The notes under the pieces: generated by a model
Database searches by the model: none
The model's input: only the letters and a program-made list of their open reading frames with translations
Told to the model about the DNA's origin: nothing
Program-made: the position numbers and the translations under genes
In this document: positions 56,645 through 64,000 of the stretch, in pieces
Layout: each line of letters begins with the position of its first letter
How positions within the stretch are numbered: the first letter of the stretch is position 1
NCBI RefSeq assembly: GCF_001468465.1
Contig: NZ_LNSA01000003.1
Span: forward strand, 1 to 64,000
Reading direction: 5' to 3'
Origin: Sphingopyxis sp. H115
GTDB lineage: Bacteria > Pseudomonadota > Alphaproteobacteria > Sphingomonadales > Sphingomonadaceae
DNA: 64,000 bases

Positions 56645-56983
56645 ATGGCACGGCAATGGCAGCAGCATAAAGGGAGACGCCGGCCGAAGAATTCGGCCGT
56701 CAATTTTCTCGTCGGCGCAGGGGTGGTCGGCGCGGTCGTCGGCCTAGGCTCCGCCGCGACCACCCCCGAAGGACGCACGCAATTAATGTCGGCGGCGAGT
56801 GACGCGGCGGTAGCGACCGGGATGGCTCGTGCGCGCGAACCGAAAGAGGGTGATTATTGGCGACGCTGCGACGACGCGCGCGCAGCTGGCTCGGCACCGA
56901 TTTATCGGAGCGAGCCGGGCTATCGCGATGACCTCGATGCAGACAATGACGGGATCGCGTGCGAGCCCTATCGCGGGCAGTAG
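56645..56983 (+). CDS. Excalibur calcium-binding domain protein
   Basis: 112 aa. A short basic start, one membrane helix (VNFLVGAGVVGAVVGLGSAA, about residues 19-38), and a C-terminal Excalibur domain: RRCDDARAAGSAPIYRSEPG then DDLDADNDGIACEPY, the DxDxDGxxCE calcium loop. The domain is typical of extracellular proteins and nuclease-linked proteins. It sits where traG would be expected. Role unknown. Confidence 0.8.
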   Translation: MARQWQQHKGRRRPKNSAVNFLVGAGVVGAVVGLGSAATTPEGRTQLMSAASDAAVATGMARAREPKEGDYWRRCDDARAAGSAPIYRSEPGYRDDLDADNDGIACEPYRGQ

Positions 56984-56989
56984 CGAGCG

Positions 56990-57430
56990 CTATTTCGCTT
57001 TGGCGCGGCCGTGCGTTGCGGGCTTACGGCCCCCGCCGCGCCCCTTGGTGCCGAGACCAATCTGCTTCGCAAGTGCACGGCGCGTTTCGGCATAGTTGGG
57101 CGCGACCATCGGATAATCCTTCGGCAGGTTCCATTTCGCGCGGTAATCTTCAGGCGTCATGCCATAATGCGTCATCAAATGGCGGCGCATCATCTTGAGC
57201 TTTTTGCCGTCTTCGAGACAGACAATATAATCGGGTTTGATCGACGCGCGGACCGACACGGCAGGCTGCTGCGGCTCGGGTTCGGGCTCAACCTTGGAAG
57301 ACAGACCGGACAGCGCTTCATGCACTGAACGGATGACAAGCGGGATGTCCGAAATCGCGACGCTGTTGTTGCTGACGTGGGCGGCGACAATATCGGCGGT
57401 CAGCGTGACCAGCGTTTCGGCATCTTCCAT
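56990..57430 (-). CDS. MucR/Ros-family transcriptional regulator
   Basis: 146 aa from ATG 57430 (GAAGGA upstream). The zinc-finger-like DNA-binding domain is VCLEDGKKLKMMRRHLMTHY (Cys71, Asp74, His84, His88), then GMTPEDYRAKWNLPKDYPMV and APNYAETRRALAKQIGLG, as in MucR and Ros. Such regulators silence horizontally acquired and conjugation genes by binding A/T-rich DNA. It may regulate the element or a host function. Confidence 0.88.
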   Translation of the reverse strand: MEDAETLVTLTADIVAAHVSNNSVAISDIPLVIRSVHEALSGLSSKVEPEPEPQQPAVSVRASIKPDYIVCLEDGKKLKMMRRHLMTHYGMTPEDYRAKWNLPKDYPMVAPNYAETRRALAKQIGLGTKGRGGGRKPATHGRAKAK

Positions 57431-57533
57431 TTGCGTTTTCCTTCGAGGTCTAACCACTTCGGTTGTCCCTTAGCGCCACATTCCCTTTCGGACAAATGAC
57501 GTAGTTCTCGCAAATGGAATAAATCATGCCGCG

Positions 57534-58469
57534 CTATTCTGGCGGCAGTCGCCCAGCCGTGCGGCGAAGCTGTTCGAGCCGCTCCGAACAAATGGCATGC
57601 ACGACCCGCCCGAGTTCTTCGACGCGCGCCCCAAGCCAGCGCAATTCCTCTTCGGTGATGCGGTAGTGCTTCGAGTAGCGCGCCTTCACATAGGCTTCCT
57701 TGAGCTTCTCGAAGTGCCTGCGATCCGATTTCAGTTCGCGCGGCCAAACATCGACGAGCCGCATATCAAGGCGTTCTGCCTGGGTACGCAGAAAGCCCAG
57801 ATTGTGGACATGCGGCGTATAGAAGGTGCAGACCAGAAGAACGCCGTGATAGAGGCTCTCCGTGCCCTGATGTAGAAGAAACGCCGCTTTCTTCCAGTCT
57901 CGTTCTTCCAAATAGAAGCGGTACCCTTTTAAGAAACTCGCTGCGCCGGGTATCCACTCATCAAAATACTCCTGCGCCATGTCGAGCGCCTCATCGGGCG
58001 TCTTCGGCTTGGGCTTGTGCAATTCCTTGTCGTCATATTCGTAGAGGGCGATGCCGTCCTTCGCGATGTCCATGAAGAAATAGCGGCCATGCGCGAGGCC
58101 ATCGTTCACTTCCTGCATAGTATGAATGATGAGGTTCACCGGCGTGTGCAGCGTCTTATCGATCGCCAGTTCGCGGTCGAGCCGATCCTCGATCTTCGGC
58201 CAAAACTCGACCTTGTCGGTGAGGCGCTTGTCGCTGACAATAATGAGCAGATCGAAGTCCGAACGATAGCCCTTGGCGGTGTGCGGCTCGTCGACCCAGC
58301 CGCCGCGCGCATAGCTGCCGTAGAGGATGATCTTGTCGATCCGGCCCTTCTTCTTCCAGCTCATCGTCGCGAGCGCGATGCTGTCGGCAAATTCCTCGAA
58401 GATGATCTGCTTCACGCGCTCGAGTTCGCGCTGCTTGTTCGCGGGCAGATGATCGAGATCGGTTCTCAT
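57534..58469 (-). CDS. Fused MNT nucleotidyltransferase-HEPN protein
   Basis: 311 aa from ATG 58469. Residues 45-80 form a minimal nucleotidyltransferase: IILYGSYARGGWVDEP (GSxARG at 51-56) and RSDFDLLIIV (DxD at 71-73). The C-terminal half (about 165-290) is a HEPN helical bundle: FFDEWIPGAASF-like amphipathic helices, KKAAFLLHQGTESLYHGVLL, and KARYSKHYRITEEEL with an Arg-x3-His pair. In split systems HEPN is the RNase toxin and MNT the antitoxin that AMPylates it; here both are in one chain, as in some self-regulated versions. A perfect hairpin separates it from the upstream ArdC operon. Confidence 0.8.
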   Translation of the reverse strand: MRTDLDHLPANKQRELERVKQIIFEEFADSIALATMSWKKKGRIDKIILYGSYARGGWVDEPHTAKGYRSDFDLLIIVSDKRLTDKVEFWPKIEDRLDRELAIDKTLHTPVNLIIHTMQEVNDGLAHGRYFFMDIAKDGIALYEYDDKELHKPKPKTPDEALDMAQEYFDEWIPGAASFLKGYRFYLEERDWKKAAFLLHQGTESLYHGVLLVCTFYTPHVHNLGFLRTQAERLDMRLVDVWPRELKSDRRHFEKLKEAYVKARYSKHYRITEEELRWLGARVEELGRVVHAICSERLEQLRRTAGRLPPE

Positions 58470-58487
58470 TGTTATCACCCTGTAATT

Positions 58488-58523
58488 GCGAAGGCCGGAT
58501 GGCAAGCGCCATCCGGCCTTCGC
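58488..58523 (-). terminator. Terminator of the ArdC operon
   Basis: A perfect 16-bp stem (58488-58503 with 58508-58523) and a 4-base loop lie seven bases after the stop of the sigma-like gene and before the MNT-HEPN gene. Confidence 0.75.
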
Positions 58524-58530
58524 GCCGTCC

Positions 58531-58779
58531 TCAAAGCCGGAAACGCCACCACCATGGATCCTTTTCGTCCATTGCAGTCATGAGGACGCGAAGGCTTCCG
58601 ACAAAATGCCATTCGACATCGGCGACGGTGATGCCGAAGCGCTGTGCGATTTCCGAATAGCTCAATTCCTCGACACGGATCGCGAGGAAGACCTTGCGGT
58701 CCATTTCCTCCATCCGGTCGACAGCGCGCTCGGCGCGCCACAGGCGAAGCCGGTCCTCGCGGCTCGTGGGCGCGCTCAT
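58531..58779 (-). CDS. Sigma-70 region 4-like small protein
   Basis: 82 aa from ATG 58779, overlapping the ArdC stop (ATGA). The helix-turn-helix KVFLAIRVEELSYSEIAQRF then GITVADVEWHFVGSLRVL is a sigma region 4 pattern (ELSYxEIAxxxGIxxxxVxxxxxxAL), without region 2. It could act as a small DNA-binding regulator or anti-/co-sigma factor for the element's genes. Confidence 0.7.
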   Translation of the reverse strand: MSAPTSREDRLRLWRAERAVDRMEEMDRKVFLAIRVEELSYSEIAQRFGITVADVEWHFVGSLRVLMTAMDEKDPWWWRFRL

Positions 58780-59669
58780 TGCGCCGCTCCTGCAAAGGCC
58801 AGAAGGAAGTCCGCCGCCCTGCTCGCCTGACTGGCGGCGCGGAAAATCGCCTTCTCGTCGCCGCGCAGCACCGACAGCCATGACGCGATGTAATCGGCAT
58901 GCCTGACCGTCGGCGCGATGCCGAGCGATGCGCAGGTGAATGCCGACGCCATTTCGGCGACAAGTTCTTCCTTGGCATAGCTCTCCGATCCGAAACAGCC
59001 CTTCTGGTCGCGGTCCAAACGGCTGCGGTTGCCGGTCCAATGGCCAAGCTCGTGCAGCGCGGTGCGATACCAGTTGATCGGCTCGTGGAATGCCGCCTGC
59101 GGCGGCACCTGCACAAAGTCATAGCTGGGGCTGTAGAAAGCTTCACCGCCGCCGGTGTGGAACCGCGCCCCAGACGCGGCAATCAGCGTATCGGCCTCGG
59201 CAATGGCGAGCACCGGATCGGGGCTGACCATCGGAGCGATAGAGCCGTCGGGCAGTCCCTCGCACTGGTCGACATTGAACACGACAAATCGCTTAAGGAA
59301 CGCCACCTGCCGCGCCTCACGATCCTCGCCGCGCGCGGCTTCGGCTTCCGCCTTCGGGGTGAACCGGTCGGCATAGCAGATGACCGTGCCTTTCTCGCCG
59401 CGCCGGACATTGCCGCCTGCGGTCTCGGCCTGCCGGTAAGTCAGCCAGCGCTGCGACGTATAGCCCTTGGCGACAACCTCGGCCCACAGGATCAGCACAT
59501 TGATCCCGCTATATTTGCGCGTCGTTCCCGCATTCTGCGGCATCGTGCATCCGCAAGACGCGCTATCCCAAGGCTGCACCCATGGCAGCCGCCCTTCTTC
59601 GAGTTCGTCGACGATCCGGTTCGTGACCTCGGAATAGAGGCTTGCCATCTCGATCCTTTCCTTACGCAT
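58776..59669 (-). CDS. ardC: ArdC-type antirestriction protein
   Basis: 297 aa from ATG 59669 with AAGGAG upstream. The N-terminal ArdC-N domain binds single-stranded DNA (LYSEVTNRIVDELEEGRLPW, SGINVLILWAEVVAKGYTSQ, RRGEKGTVICYADRF). The C-terminal part is a zinc metallopeptidase-like domain with YRTALHELGHWTG (HExxH variant HELGH at 206-210) and EELVAEMASAFTC giving the third ligand. ArdC proteins shield incoming single strands from host restriction during conjugation. Confidence 0.9.
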   Translation of the reverse strand: MRKERIEMASLYSEVTNRIVDELEEGRLPWVQPWDSASCGCTMPQNAGTTRKYSGINVLILWAEVVAKGYTSQRWLTYRQAETAGGNVRRGEKGTVICYADRFTPKAEAEAARGEDREARQVAFLKRFVVFNVDQCEGLPDGSIAPMVSPDPVLAIAEADTLIAASGARFHTGGGEAFYSPSYDFVQVPPQAAFHEPINWYRTALHELGHWTGNRSRLDRDQKGCFGSESYAKEELVAEMASAFTCASLGIAPTVRHADYIASWLSVLRGDEKAIFRAASQASRAADFLLAFAGAAQ

Positions 59670-60215
59670 GTCATTTCTCCTTCCCGCCAACCGCACCCCG
59701 GCCCGGAAGGGGGCGGAGGTGGGCGGCAGGAAGGAGCCGGCAGACCCGCATCATCGGGCGGTCCGCATCCGCAGGACCGGAACGAAGAGCAGGACCCGCA
59801 GGGTTGCGGCCCGGCCGGGCGGGGCTAAGGCGAGTGACGCCCACCTCCGTCCCCGCCGTGCCGGGACAGACAACGCCGCCGCGACGCGGCGTCCGCATGC
59901 GCGCCAGCGGCGCCCTCATCCCAAGCGAATCAGAACATCGCCGTGCCGGACACGGCGCGTCATTTCGGGCGCGGCCGTCGCCGACGGCCTCATTTTCCCC
60001 GGGCGCTGTGGTGCGCGAGACGCTGTGAGAAAAAAAGTTCGCGCTACGCCAATACAGCCCGCAAACCTCCACGGACGCCCATGGATGCCCACAGCACTAC
60101 GCCAACGTACGACGCCAAAAACGGCGGATTTCTGCGGTGTTGACGTAGGCCTACTCGATCCCCTTCTATGATCTCACGTCGACGTATGATCCCCCAGCAT
60201 ATGGAGAAACACCGC
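59670..60215. other. Divergent regulatory region between ardC and alpA-like genes
   Basis: 545 bases without a gene. It should hold both promoters. A perfect palindrome GTAGGCCTAC lies at 60145-60154, with TATGAT at 60167-60172 after it; TTGACG at 60140-60145 is too far (21 bases) to be a standard partner. Several ACGTCGACGTA-like short repeats occur near 60176-60186. Confidence 0.4.
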
Positions 60216-60449
60216 ATGACTTATCAGTCCCCCCTCCGCCTCATGCGCCTCAATGAAGTCCTCGATCTCACCGGGCTCAGCCGCGCCACCCTCTACCGAA
60301 AGATCGCCGCTGGCACCTTCCCGCCGCAGCACAAGCTCGCGACACGCTGCTGCGGCTGGCGCGCCAGCGAGATCAACATGTGGCTCCGCAATCCCGCGTC
60401 CTTCACGCTCGCCGACCTAGTTTCTAGCCCGGACGGCGGCCCCATCTGA
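60216..60449 (+). CDS. AlpA-family excisionase/regulator
   Basis: 77 aa from ATG 60216, with GGAG nine bases upstream. RLNEVLDLTGLSRATLYRKI followed by GTFPPQHKL, then GWRASEINMWL, is the AlpA/MerR-like winged helix of phage and integrative element regulators, which activate integrase or excision genes. Confidence 0.88.
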   Translation: MTYQSPLRLMRLNEVLDLTGLSRATLYRKIAAGTFPPQHKLATRCCGWRASEINMWLRNPASFTLADLVSSPDGGPI

Positions 60450-60468
60450 AACACCAGGCACGCCAAAG

Positions 60469-60494
60469 CCCCGCATCGCCGAAGCGATGCGGGG
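60469..60494. terminator. Bidirectional terminator
   Basis: CCCCGCATCG (60469-60478) pairs with CGATGCGGGG (60485-60494), extended by one inner C-G pair, between the convergent AlpA-like and DUF736 genes. Confidence 0.75.
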
Positions 60495-60506
60495 TGGAAG
60501 CTCGCC

Positions 60507-60830
60507 TCAGTCGGCGGGGTTCCAGATGAGGGCGTAACCATCCTCGCCATCCTGCCCGGCGGCGCGGCCGAGGTTCGCATAAAGCCGGCGCGGTCCGAAC
60601 TCGGGAGCGGCGAGGCTCAGCGACACATAGGGTTCGCCCGAAACCTGACCGACGCGGATCCAGCCGGCACCGATTTCGACGCCTTCAGACCAGACCCGAT
60701 AGTCGGGCTGGACATCGCCGCTCTTGGAGCGGTTGGTCCGGATCTCGATCGCCGCGCGGATCGAGAGAGTCTTGAGCTGGCCCACGAAACCCGTGTCGAT
60801 GGTGCCGTTCACAAAGCCGATAGCTGCCAT
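60507..60830 (-). CDS. DUF736 family protein
   Basis: 107 aa, GGAGACGACC directly upstream of the ATG. IGFVNGTIDTGFVGQLKTLS, YRVWSEGVEIGAGWIRVGQ and SLSLAAPEFGPRRLYANLG are family marks. DUF736 is a small beta-rich protein found almost always in alphaproteobacterial plasmids and integrative elements. Function unknown, probably DNA-related. Confidence 0.9.
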   Translation of the reverse strand: MAAIGFVNGTIDTGFVGQLKTLSIRAAIEIRTNRSKSGDVQPDYRVWSEGVEIGAGWIRVGQVSGEPYVSLSLAAPEFGPRRLYANLGRAAGQDGEDGYALIWNPAD

Positions 60831-61555
60831 TGGTCGTCTCCTTCATTGTACCGCGGGACCATCCCCGCGGCATGGGCGGACCAGGGACCGGCGCATGAGG
60901 CGTTCCGCGAACCCGACAGGGCCGCAGCGAAGCGGAGGAGTGCGGCGTCGCGATTATTTGGAGCGAAGCGGCCGCGAGGAGCGTGCGCAGCACGCGGGGA
61001 CATAATCGCGCCGACGCACTTTCGCGGGACGCGGCGCCGGTCCAGGTCCAATCGCCTGTCGCCGGGATTGTCCTGCGAAGCCGGTGGAGCGAGCCTGCGC
61101 CATTGGTGGAAACGATCAAACATCGACATTTGAGTGAGAAAAGCGATCTGCAAGCGCTTCGTGGCTGCCTAGGGAACGGCCTAGGACGAGCTGGCAATCG
61201 CGATCGCTTCGGGATCATTCGCAAGGTAAGAAAATCATGCCGGACACATACGGTTTGGCGTTTTCGTACAATGCAGGTCGCCCAGCCGACATTATCGGGC
61301 TCGGCAACTTCCGTCCGGGCTTGGCGATTAGCGACCCCGGCAAGTCAGGGACGGTGGGGCGAAGGATGCAGCATCCTCGTATGGGCGGCGCGAAGGCAAC
61401 TTCGCGTCGCCCTTTTCTTTGGCCGAACCGCGCGACGGCGCCGCTTGCGGCGATGGCGCGCGAAAAATCATGAACACCGCGCCGGCCCACAAGGCCGACG
61501 CGCCATTTTGCTCCGCAGAAATTGAGGCGGGCGACCGAAGCCGCCCACCGTCATT
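60831..61555. other. Structured non-coding region between DUF736 and parB
   Basis: 725 bases without a convincing protein. Nested inverted repeats occur: CGCGATTAT (60949-60957) with ATAATCGCG (61002-61010), enclosing GCGTGC-gca-GCACGC (60981-60995), and a near-direct repeat GCGAAGCGG (60928-60936, 60963-60971). Further right a terminator-like hairpin stands at 61383-61420. The region may hold a small RNA, an origin or transfer site, or the DUF736 promoter. Confidence 0.4.
61383..61420 (+). terminator. Terminator-like hairpin with no known gene upstream
   Basis: GGGCGGCGCGAAG (61383-61395) pairs with CTTCGCGTCGCCC (61400-61412), one G-T wobble, loop GCAA, followed by TTTTCTTT. No protein gene points toward it on this strand, so it may end a small RNA from about 61215. 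Confidence 0.55.
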
Positions 61556-63331
61556 TCATGCTGCCAACGGCTGTTCGTCTTCGCCCTCGGGTTCGGGAGC
61601 AGCGGGAACCGCAAGATCGTGCGCGACCCGCCGCGCCGATTTGACGCTGCCCACTCCGCCACGCGCCGTATAGGCCGAAGGCGGAAAAGCCATCCACTGT
61701 GGCACCCATGGCTCAGCCTTCGTCCGACCGTTCGTGCCCTCAAGGCAATCGGCGATGATCGCTTTCAGCGCCTTGCCCTTCTCACCCGCGTTCGCCGCCG
61801 CAACCTCCGGTCCCGCGACCTCGCCGGTGATGGCGAGCAGCACTTCGCGGTCGCGAAGCTGGTCGAAGAAGGCCGCGTCCGCCGACCAGTGCTGGCGCAT
61901 GTCGGTGCCGAGATGGAGGCCGATCATCTCCACCGCCTCGCTTCCGGCCTGTAGCGTCTCGCCCATGACGATTGCCACAATCTCCATCACCAGCGGATCG
62001 GGCAATTCGAGCAGCCGCGCGAATAGCGGCGCAAAAGGGGGACGATGGAGCGGCCTTCCGGTGACGGTGGGCGCTTCCGGATCGAAGCCGAGCACGTCGA
62101 GCACCGCGCGGCGCTTGAGGTCGAACGCCGCCTCGGCGGAGCAGCCCTCGACGCTTTCGGCAATATCTTCCTTCGGCGCTCGCTGGGCCTCGACATCGAC
62201 GCGCCACAGGTCGGCGCCCGAGATGATGTGCGCGAGCATCGCCCTTAGCGCGACTCCACCTTGTCCTGCCAGATCGGCGCGCACCGCCGCATGGCGATGA
62301 AGATCGATATAGGCATTGAGCGGACCCGACACCTCGGGACGCACCGGCTTCGCAAGCCCTGTATCGCCCTCGCCGTCCGCGCTACCGCCCGAAAGCCGCT
62401 TCGCTTCCTTGGCGGTGACGAACCCTTCGTGGAAGGTCACTTCGCCGCTCTCGCGCACCTCGACATAGATACGACCGCCCTTGCGCTTGCCTGCATGGGC
62501 ATGGTCCCACGAGCGGAACCAGTCGCCGCGCGGCATGACAACGACATCGGACCACCCCGCTTCGAGATACTCGGCCTTGCGCGCTTCGATGGCGGCGGTC
62601 TGCGCCGACCAGAAGGCATCGCCGTCGGCAAAGAAGCTGTCCTCGCCGAACAGGTCCGACACGATAGCGAGTTTCGTTTCCGCAACATCGAACAGCGCGT
62701 GTTTCACCGCGATGGCGGTGCCGCCGAACAGCCACGCTTTCAGCTGATGGCCAGTCGGGCAATAACTGCCCTCATCGTCGAACAGCGCCAGCCATGACTT
62801 CTGCTGGCTTTTGGAAGCAAGGGTCAGATGCCGGACGGTGCCCGCATCGATCTCGCCGCCGCGATAGAGGGTGCGGATACGCGGAAGCAGATTGCCGAGC
62901 GCGAGAATGCGCTTCACCGCGCGCGGCTCGAACCCGAAACTATCCCCGACCTCCTCTACACTGCGCCCCGCCTTGACGAGCGCGACAAACGCTTCCCACT
63001 GGCTGACCTCGTCGGGCTGCACCCGCGCAAGATTTTCGAGCATCGACGCTTCGAGCGCATCGGCATCGTCGCCCTCGTCGAGAATGGCGCAAGGAATGGG
63101 CCGTACCGCCCCACCCTCACGCGCCACGGCGCCGACGGCGGTAAAACGCCGACGCCCCGCGACGATCTCGTAATGACCGTCCGCACAGTTCGGACGGACC
63201 AGCAGCGGAACGAGCACGCCCCGCGCGCGAATGCTCGGCATAAGGTCTGCGACGTCGGGGTCTTTCCCCTTCCCGCGCATATTGGCGGCTGCGATGGACA
63301 GGTTGCCCAGTTCAATGAAATCCAGCTTCAT
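61556..63331 (-). CDS. ParB/RepB/Spo0J-family protein
   Basis: 591 aa from ATG 63331 behind GGAAG. The ParB N-terminal (CTPase/nuclease-like) domain has LMPSIRARGVLVPLLVRP, DGHYEIVAGRRRFTAVGAVA (GRRR box 59-62) and EASMLENLARVQPDEVSQWE; a helix-turn-helix follows (RSVEEVGDSFGFEPRAVKRI). The long C-terminal ~350 residues are typical of the enlarged ParB proteins of alphaproteobacterial integrative elements, more likely gene-regulatory or DNA-processing than true partition proteins; no ParA is seen. Confidence 0.88.
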   Translation of the reverse strand: MKLDFIELGNLSIAAANMRGKGKDPDVADLMPSIRARGVLVPLLVRPNCADGHYEIVAGRRRFTAVGAVAREGGAVRPIPCAILDEGDDADALEASMLENLARVQPDEVSQWEAFVALVKAGRSVEEVGDSFGFEPRAVKRILALGNLLPRIRTLYRGGEIDAGTVRHLTLASKSQQKSWLALFDDEGSYCPTGHQLKAWLFGGTAIAVKHALFDVAETKLAIVSDLFGEDSFFADGDAFWSAQTAAIEARKAEYLEAGWSDVVVMPRGDWFRSWDHAHAGKRKGGRIYVEVRESGEVTFHEGFVTAKEAKRLSGGSADGEGDTGLAKPVRPEVSGPLNAYIDLHRHAAVRADLAGQGGVALRAMLAHIISGADLWRVDVEAQRAPKEDIAESVEGCSAEAAFDLKRRAVLDVLGFDPEAPTVTGRPLHRPPFAPLFARLLELPDPLVMEIVAIVMGETLQAGSEAVEMIGLHLGTDMRQHWSADAAFFDQLRDREVLLAITGEVAGPEVAAANAGEKGKALKAIIADCLEGTNGRTKAEPWVPQWMAFPPSAYTARGGVGSVKSARRVAHDLAVPAAPEPEGEDEQPLAA

Positions 63332-63754
63332 GGCGTTCTTCCTTCTCTCTTCAACCACAGCCGGCCCCGGACGGCGGGGCGGGCGGCGAGAAAAGGCGAC
63401 GGGACCGCGCCAAAGGACTGCGCGCACCCGAAGGGCTGCAACGAAGTGTAAGAGCCGGGCATCGCCCGGCTTGCGCGACGGCCGAGCGGTCCCATAGCCG
63501 TGCGCCGAACGGCCCGCTGTCCGTGGCCGGCACAACGGCAACGCCGCCGTGCGGTCAGCGCGGCGTCAACATCGGAGAACAGACGCGCCCTTGGCGAAGC
63601 CGCAGGCGGGACGGCGTGCGCGCGCAGATGTGCTTAGCCGCTGCCCCGACAAGATCAGCGAGCCAAGAGCGCCGCGCGGCAACCCAAGCAAACGTGCGAC
63701 CTCTGGCGGCAGCCTGCCGCCGCCAGTGTGCGCTCAATTGACGCCGAGCTCAGT
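63332..63754. other. Intergenic region between integrase and parB
   Basis: 420 bases, no gene recognised. Hairpins: GCCGGGC (63454-63460) with GCCCGGC (63464-63470), and a TGGCGGCAG...CTGCCGCC structure near 63703-63724, about 30 bases beyond the integrase stop on the minus strand and so possibly its terminator. Confidence 0.45.
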
Positions 63755-64000
63755 TTAGGCCGGCGAAGCCGTATTTTCCGGTGCGACGACGCCGCCGGCA
63801 CAATAGTTACCCCACGCCTCCATCAGCCTGACACGCGCGCCCGGCTGCGCTGGTGTGCCGAGATAAGTTGTACGGCGATAGGCTGCCTGCACCGCGTCGG
63901 GTGTCTTGTGAGCCAGCGCGGCCTCGACCACGGCGTCGGCGAAGTCTTCGTTGGCCGCCCAGTCGGTGAATGTGGAGCGAAAGCCATGCACATGGAACGG
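63755..64000 (-). CDS. C-terminal end of a tyrosine integrase (partial)
   Basis: The last ~81 residues of a P4/DUF4102-type site-specific integrase; the gene continues past the right edge. HGFRSTFTDWAANED gives the His-x-x-Arg pair, ALAHKTPDAVQAAYRRTTYL supplies the late His and the catalytic Tyr, and RVRLMEAWGNYCAG is the usual tail. It would integrate the element, typically into a tRNA 3' end, and its gene normally lies next to an attachment site. Confidence 0.85.
   Translation of the reverse strand, partial: PFHVHGFRSTFTDWAANEDFADAVVEAALAHKTPDAVQAAYRRTTYLGTPAQPGARVRLMEAWGNYCAGGVVAPENTASPA

Noticed and set aside
61237-61473. 78-codon frame before parB on the plus strand
   Set aside because: It runs through a terminator-like hairpin and has no family; a non-coding RNA is the simpler reading.

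Overview
The window reads as the chromosome of a Sphingomonadaceae-type alphaproteobacterium (a Sphingopyxis- or Sphingobium-like strain is my guess; it rests on gene content and not on a marker gene). Support comes from high GC, three large TonB-dependent receptors, a CsgF/CsgG curli locus, a MucR regulator, and Ti-type traA/traC/traD with ArdC, AlpA, DUF736 and ParB. I find no rRNA, tRNA, CRISPR array or intact insertion sequence.

Positions 1-20,000 look like core chromosome. They hold the end of a TonB-like protein, a methyltransferase with a palindrome at its start, a ZnuD-type zinc receptor divergent from a MerC-family gene with a Zur-like operator between them, and a curli locus (csgF, csgG, a curlin with about twenty repeats, a minor curlin, a partner). 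Next comes a scavenging operon (TonB receptor, secreted SurE-like nucleotidase, lipoprotein phosphatase) divergent from a regulator with two TetR domains, then a Tat-exported M19 dipeptidase convergent with a third receptor. Several perfect hairpins act as bidirectional terminators.

Positions 20,200-28,550 hold fourteen genes, all on the minus strand: two paralogous membrane-anchored winged-helix regulators (one with TPR repeats, one with a receiver-like domain beyond its membrane helix), a family of small secreted cysteine-containing proteins, and a tightly overlapping tail (SH3-like protein, 139 aa protein, 43 aa protein, HEAT-like protein). I know no name for this locus. A decayed type I secretion ATPase gene and a stretch of tRNA-T-arm-like repeats follow.

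From about 29,490 to the right edge the DNA looks like one integrative element, ending in a tyrosine integrase that runs off the window. Cargo: chromate transporter; a czc/ncc-type metal efflux operon with HupE/UreJ, a membrane-anchored protein and an MFS exporter; a stand-alone recombinase; a GHKL ATPase operon; a four-gene nucleotide-metabolism operon (RNase H-like/DUF429 fusion, P-loop kinase, PurZ-like adenylosuccinate synthetase, membrane-bound dCTP-deaminase/dUTPase-like protein); and a methyltransferase with a PD-(D/E)xK nuclease. Backbone: DUF6118, TraA, TraC, TraD, MucR, a fused MNT-HEPN protein, a sigma-region-4 protein, ArdC, AlpA, DUF736, ParB. No coupling protein or type IV secretion genes are visible, so it may be mobilisable and not self-transmissible.

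The best candidate for an undescribed system is the nucleotide operon at 44,404-48,330. Its PurA homologue is short and carries Ser where housekeeping PurA has the catalytic Asp, as reported for phage PurZ, and it sits with a kinase, a nuclease-like fusion and a membrane-tethered dCTP-deaminase fold inside a defence-rich mobile region.
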